Below, in pieces: positions 62,049 through 64,000 of a stretch of DNA of 64,000 nucleotides. Location: positions 186,001 to 250,000 of the forward strand of contig JAXMOE010000005.1 in assembly GCA_034670025.1 (NCBI GenBank), given 5' to 3'. The first letter of the stretch is position 1, and each line of letters starts with the position of its first letter. The stretch comes from PGYR01 sp034670025 (GTDB lineage: Bacteria; Bacteroidota; Ignavibacteria; Kapaibacteriales; UBA2268). The position numbers were made by a program, and so were the translations under genes. The notes beneath the pieces are model-generated. The model saw nothing but the letters and a program-made list of their open reading frames with translations, did no database searches and was not told the DNA's origin.

Positions 62049-62408
62049 TTAAACATTTTGTATAGCAGCACTTATGGAATCATTGAAGTCAATATCTTTG
62101 GGAACGAACTGATAGCAATTTGTATTCGTGTCTGACACTTCATATTGGTTGTATGAGCCAGAAATAATAATAAGTTTATAGTCGTTAGAATTTGAGGTAA
62201 GCTTGTTTATTGTGTCTTCTCCACGAGAATCCAATAGGTTAATGTCAGATATAACCAAATCGCACTGGTTACTTTCAAGGTAATGAATTGCCTTTTCTAA
62301 TCTTTTGAATGGAATTAGCTCATAGTCTTTTTTCAAGAGAACTTTCAGCTGCAACTTGACCGAGCTAATCATTATACTATCATCTTCTATTAGTACTATT
62401 TTCATCAT
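62049..62408 (-). CDS. Single-domain response regulator
   Basis: 119 residues, a receiver (REC) domain without an output domain. Acidic pocket Glu8-Asp9-Asp10 (VLIEDDS), phospho-acceptor Asp55 (LVISDINLLDSRG), Ser83 (IIISGSYNQYE) and Lys104 (FVPKD), all at usual spacing, so it should be phosphorylated by a histidine kinase elsewhere. It starts 29 bases inside the end of rfbA, on the same strand. No kinase gene is in the window. It may act as a phosphate relay or bind a partner protein. Confidence 0.88.
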   Translation of the reverse strand: MMKIVLIEDDSIMISSVKLQLKVLLKKDYELIPFKRLEKAIHYLESNQCDLVISDINLLDSRGEDTINKLTSNSNDYKLIIISGSYNQYEVSDTNTNCYQFVPKDIDFNDSISAAIQNV

Positions 62409-63270
62409 AACTTGTTATTTCCTTTAAATACTCGCCGTATTCAGTTTTCAACAAGTTTTGTGCCAACTCTTCTAATTGCTGTGAATTTATTAATTTTTTC
62501 TTGTAAGCTATTTCCTCTAAACAAGCTATGTAGAACCCTTGTCTTTTTTGAACTGTGCGGACAAAGTCAGCGGCATTCATCAAGTTATCGCTTGTGCCAG
62601 TGTCTAACCACGCAAAACCACGTCCCAGTAGCTCAACTTTTAATCGTCCTTGCCTCAGGTATTCGTTGTTCACTGCAGTTATTTCTATTTCGCCACGAGC
62701 TGACGGCTTAACATTCTTAGCTATTTCTATCACGCTATTGTCATAAAAATATAGTCCAGGCACAGCATAGTTTGACTTCGGATTTTCTGGCTTTTCTTCT
62801 ATCGAAATGGCTTTGTTATTGTCATCAAACTCAACTACACCATAAGCGGTAGGATCTTTAACATAGTAACCAAATATAGTAGCTCCCAAATCGAGCTTAG
62901 CTGCATTTTGTAAAATACCAGTGAAACCTTGCCCATAGAAAATATTGTCGCCTAAAATTAGGCACACATCATCGTCACCGATAAACTTTTCGCCAACTAT
63001 AAAAGCGTCAGCTAAGCCCCGTGGCTCAGTCTGTACGGCATATTCAAACTTCATCCCCAGTTGCGAACCATCACCGAGTAGCGATTTGTAAAGATCAATA
63101 AACTCTGGGTTCGAGATAATGAGTATCTCCGTAATGTCGGCTAACATAAGCACAGAAATAGGATAGTATATCATTGGTTTGTCATATATCGGCAATAATT
63201 GCTTACTGACTGCCTTGGTCGCTGGGTATAGGCGAGTGCCGCTACCTCCTGCTAATACTACTCCTTTCAT
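62380..63270 (-). CDS. rfbA: Glucose-1-phosphate thymidylyltransferase
   Basis: First step of dTDP-sugar synthesis: dTTP plus glucose-1-phosphate to dTDP-glucose. 296 residues. KGVVLAGGSGTRLYPATKAVSKQLLPIYDKPMIYYP at the N terminus (shown here in part: the GGSGTRLYPAT signature), CLILGDNIFYGQG, GYYVKDPTAYGVVEFD, SIEEKPENPKSNYAVPGLYFYD and GFAWLDTGTSDNLMNAADF are the family blocks. It begins 3 bases after the DegT aminotransferase gene upstream and its last codons overlap the response regulator. Product is probably used for surface polysaccharide. Confidence 0.95.
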   Translation of the reverse strand: MKGVVLAGGSGTRLYPATKAVSKQLLPIYDKPMIYYPISVLMLADITEILIISNPEFIDLYKSLLGDGSQLGMKFEYAVQTEPRGLADAFIVGEKFIGDDDVCLILGDNIFYGQGFTGILQNAAKLDLGATIFGYYVKDPTAYGVVEFDDNNKAISIEEKPENPKSNYAVPGLYFYDNSVIEIAKNVKPSARGEIEITAVNNEYLRQGRLKVELLGRGFAWLDTGTSDNLMNAADFVRTVQKRQGFYIACLEEIAYKKKLINSQQLEELAQNLLKTEYGEYLKEITSYDENSTNRR

Positions 63271-63273
63271 AAC

Positions 63274-64000
63274 TTATCCTTTTATTACTTCACAGATTTT
63301 ATCTATTTCTTCTTCAGTCAAATATGGGTGCATTGGTAAGCTGAATATTCTTTCTGAAATTCCTTCGCACACTGGCATATCGCCTTTCTTGTATCCCAAG
63401 TAGCTATAAGCCGTCTGCAAATGAAGTGGGATTGGATAGTAAACAGCAGTCGGAATACTATGCTCTTGCAATTTGTTTCTTAACTCATCGCGGTGAGCTG
63501 CATCTTTTGCCAATACGGAATATTGTGCCCAACAAGAGTAGTAACCACCAGGTACGAACGGAGTAACAACTGAGTTACCCAAGTTTGCCGAATAGCGAGA
63601 AGCCACATTGTTACGCTTAACTAACTCACCTGGGAATATATCTAATTTGGTAAGCAATATAGCTGCTTGGATAGAATCCATTCGAGCGTTTAGGCCTATA
63701 TTTACATTGTCGTATCTCTCCGTTGCACTCATACCGTGCACTCGGATAGACTTCAACTTTTCTATCAATTCATCACTGTCAGTGAAAACAGCACCGCCAT
63801 CGCCGTAGCAACCGAGCGGTTTAGCTGGGAAAAACGATGTTGCTCCAGCGTGACCAAAAGAGCCCGCCTTCTTGCCATCGAGTGAGCCACCGAACCCTTG
63901 TGCAGCATCTTCTAATACCATAAGGTTGTGTTTCTCGGCAATCGCTTCTATTTTGTGAAGCTCAGCAGGGAGACCAAATAGATCAACAGGTATTACGGCC
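63274..64000 (-). CDS. DegT/DnrJ/EryC1-family sugar aminotransferase, C-terminal part
   Basis: PLP-dependent transferase of nucleotide-sugar synthesis, cut by the window edge. The frame is open across the edge (AVIPVDLFGLPAELHKIEAI precedes Met at 63921), so the ATG there is internal. LEDAAQGFGGSLDGKKAGSFG contains the PLP-ring aspartate, SFFPAKPLGCYGDGGA the internal aldimine Lys, and the end shows HLQTAYSYLGYKKGDMPVCE and ISERIFSLPMHPYLTEEEID. About 241 residues are present. It uses glutamate to aminate a keto-sugar, likely a dTDP- or UDP-linked one given rfbA next to it. Three bases separate the two genes. Confidence 0.93.
   Translation of the reverse strand, partial: AVIPVDLFGLPAELHKIEAIAEKHNLMVLEDAAQGFGGSLDGKKAGSFGHAGATSFFPAKPLGCYGDGGAVFTDSDELIEKLKSIRVHGMSATERYDNVNIGLNARMDSIQAAILLTKLDIFPGELVKRNNVASRYSANLGNSVVTPFVPGGYYSCWAQYSVLAKDAAHRDELRNKLQEHSIPTAVYYPIPLHLQTAYSYLGYKKGDMPVCEGISERIFSLPMHPYLTEEEIDKICEVIKG

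Noticed and set aside
1..64000. CRISPR arrays, tRNA, rRNA, insertion sequences, prophage
   Set aside because: No regularly spaced repeats, cloverleaf-like sequences, transposase or phage genes were recognised in the gaps or coding regions.
62380..64000. Complete O-antigen or capsule locus
   Set aside because: Only rfbA, part of an aminotransferase and a receiver protein are visible; the rest lies beyond the edge.

Overview
The window is one continuous stretch of an AT-rich bacterial chromosome. It belongs to the Bacteroidota/Ignavibacteriota side of the FCB group. The evidence is a SprA homologue (the outer-membrane translocon of type IX secretion), seven putative secreted proteins with C-terminal type IX sorting-like domains, many SCxx-type lipoproteins, a CzcA-CzcC fusion efflux pump, and repeated TAnnTTTG boxes, the -7 element of Bacteroidota promoters, upstream of genes. 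Several genes also have good Shine-Dalgarno-like sequences (GGAGG before the tandem BNR genes, AGGAG before two lipoproteins), so a deep-branching member such as Kapabacteria or Ignavibacteria is possible; genus cannot be read from the sequence. No rRNA, tRNA, CRISPR, phage or insertion sequence was recognised.

Layout. 1-3.5 kb: 5' part of prfA, a small unknown gene, an AHSA1/SRPBCC protein, and a coupled FAH-family hydrolase/flavin reductase pair. 3.6-8.1 kb: a secreted fibre-like protein, a frameshifted CotH/lamin-tail type IX cargo gene, and an acidic-tailed lipoprotein. 8.1-14.1 kb: a heavy-metal efflux cluster (Cys/His-rich exported protein, CzcA fused to CzcC, His-rich CzcB). 14.3-17.3 kb: translation genes infC-rpmI-rplT divergent from lysS, with a terminator-like hairpin inside the infC operon. 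17.4-27.6 kb: a large type IX cargo protein, a lipoprotein and the 2245-residue SprA. 27.8-31 kb: Dps, an SDR oxidoreductase and UvrC. 31-39.3 kb: an accessory surface-protein zone with members of a paralogous lipoprotein family, an ASH-domain type IX cargo and a tandemly duplicated BNR/YCF48-like pair. 39.3-43.5 kb: a tight operon of PaaG-like enoyl-CoA hydratase/isomerase, M17 aminopeptidase, 3-hydroxyacyl-CoA dehydrogenase and glutaminyl cyclase. 43.7-50.7 kb: a type IX cargo, a 34-codon small ORF, a LamG lipoprotein, DinB, a GluR0-type ligand-gated potassium channel followed by a zinc-ribbon methyltransferase, and a coiled-coil lipoprotein. 50.7-64 kb: a small membrane protein, PAP2 phosphatase, di-haem peroxidase, DUF2723 membrane protein, an SGNH/FN3 type IX cargo, YbjQ, an ArsO-like monooxygenase, a KefB-type antiporter, and the end of a nucleotide-sugar cluster (DegT aminotransferase, RfbA, single-domain response regulator).

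How it fits together. SprA and its cargo proteins describe a cell that puts many adhesin/sensor-like proteins on its surface. Metal efflux, Dps, UvrC, DinB and the peroxidase form a stress-tolerance layer. The paa-like genes and the FAH/flavin reductase pair point to acyl-CoA or aromatic catabolism. The most unusual items are the GluR0-like channel paired with a methyltransferase, the hairpin between infC and rpmI, perfect inverted repeats in front of two members of the lipoprotein family and in front of paaG, the mosaic BNR duplication, and apparent reading-frame breaks in the CotH gene and in a small membrane protein. No stretch longer than 300 bases lacks a gene.
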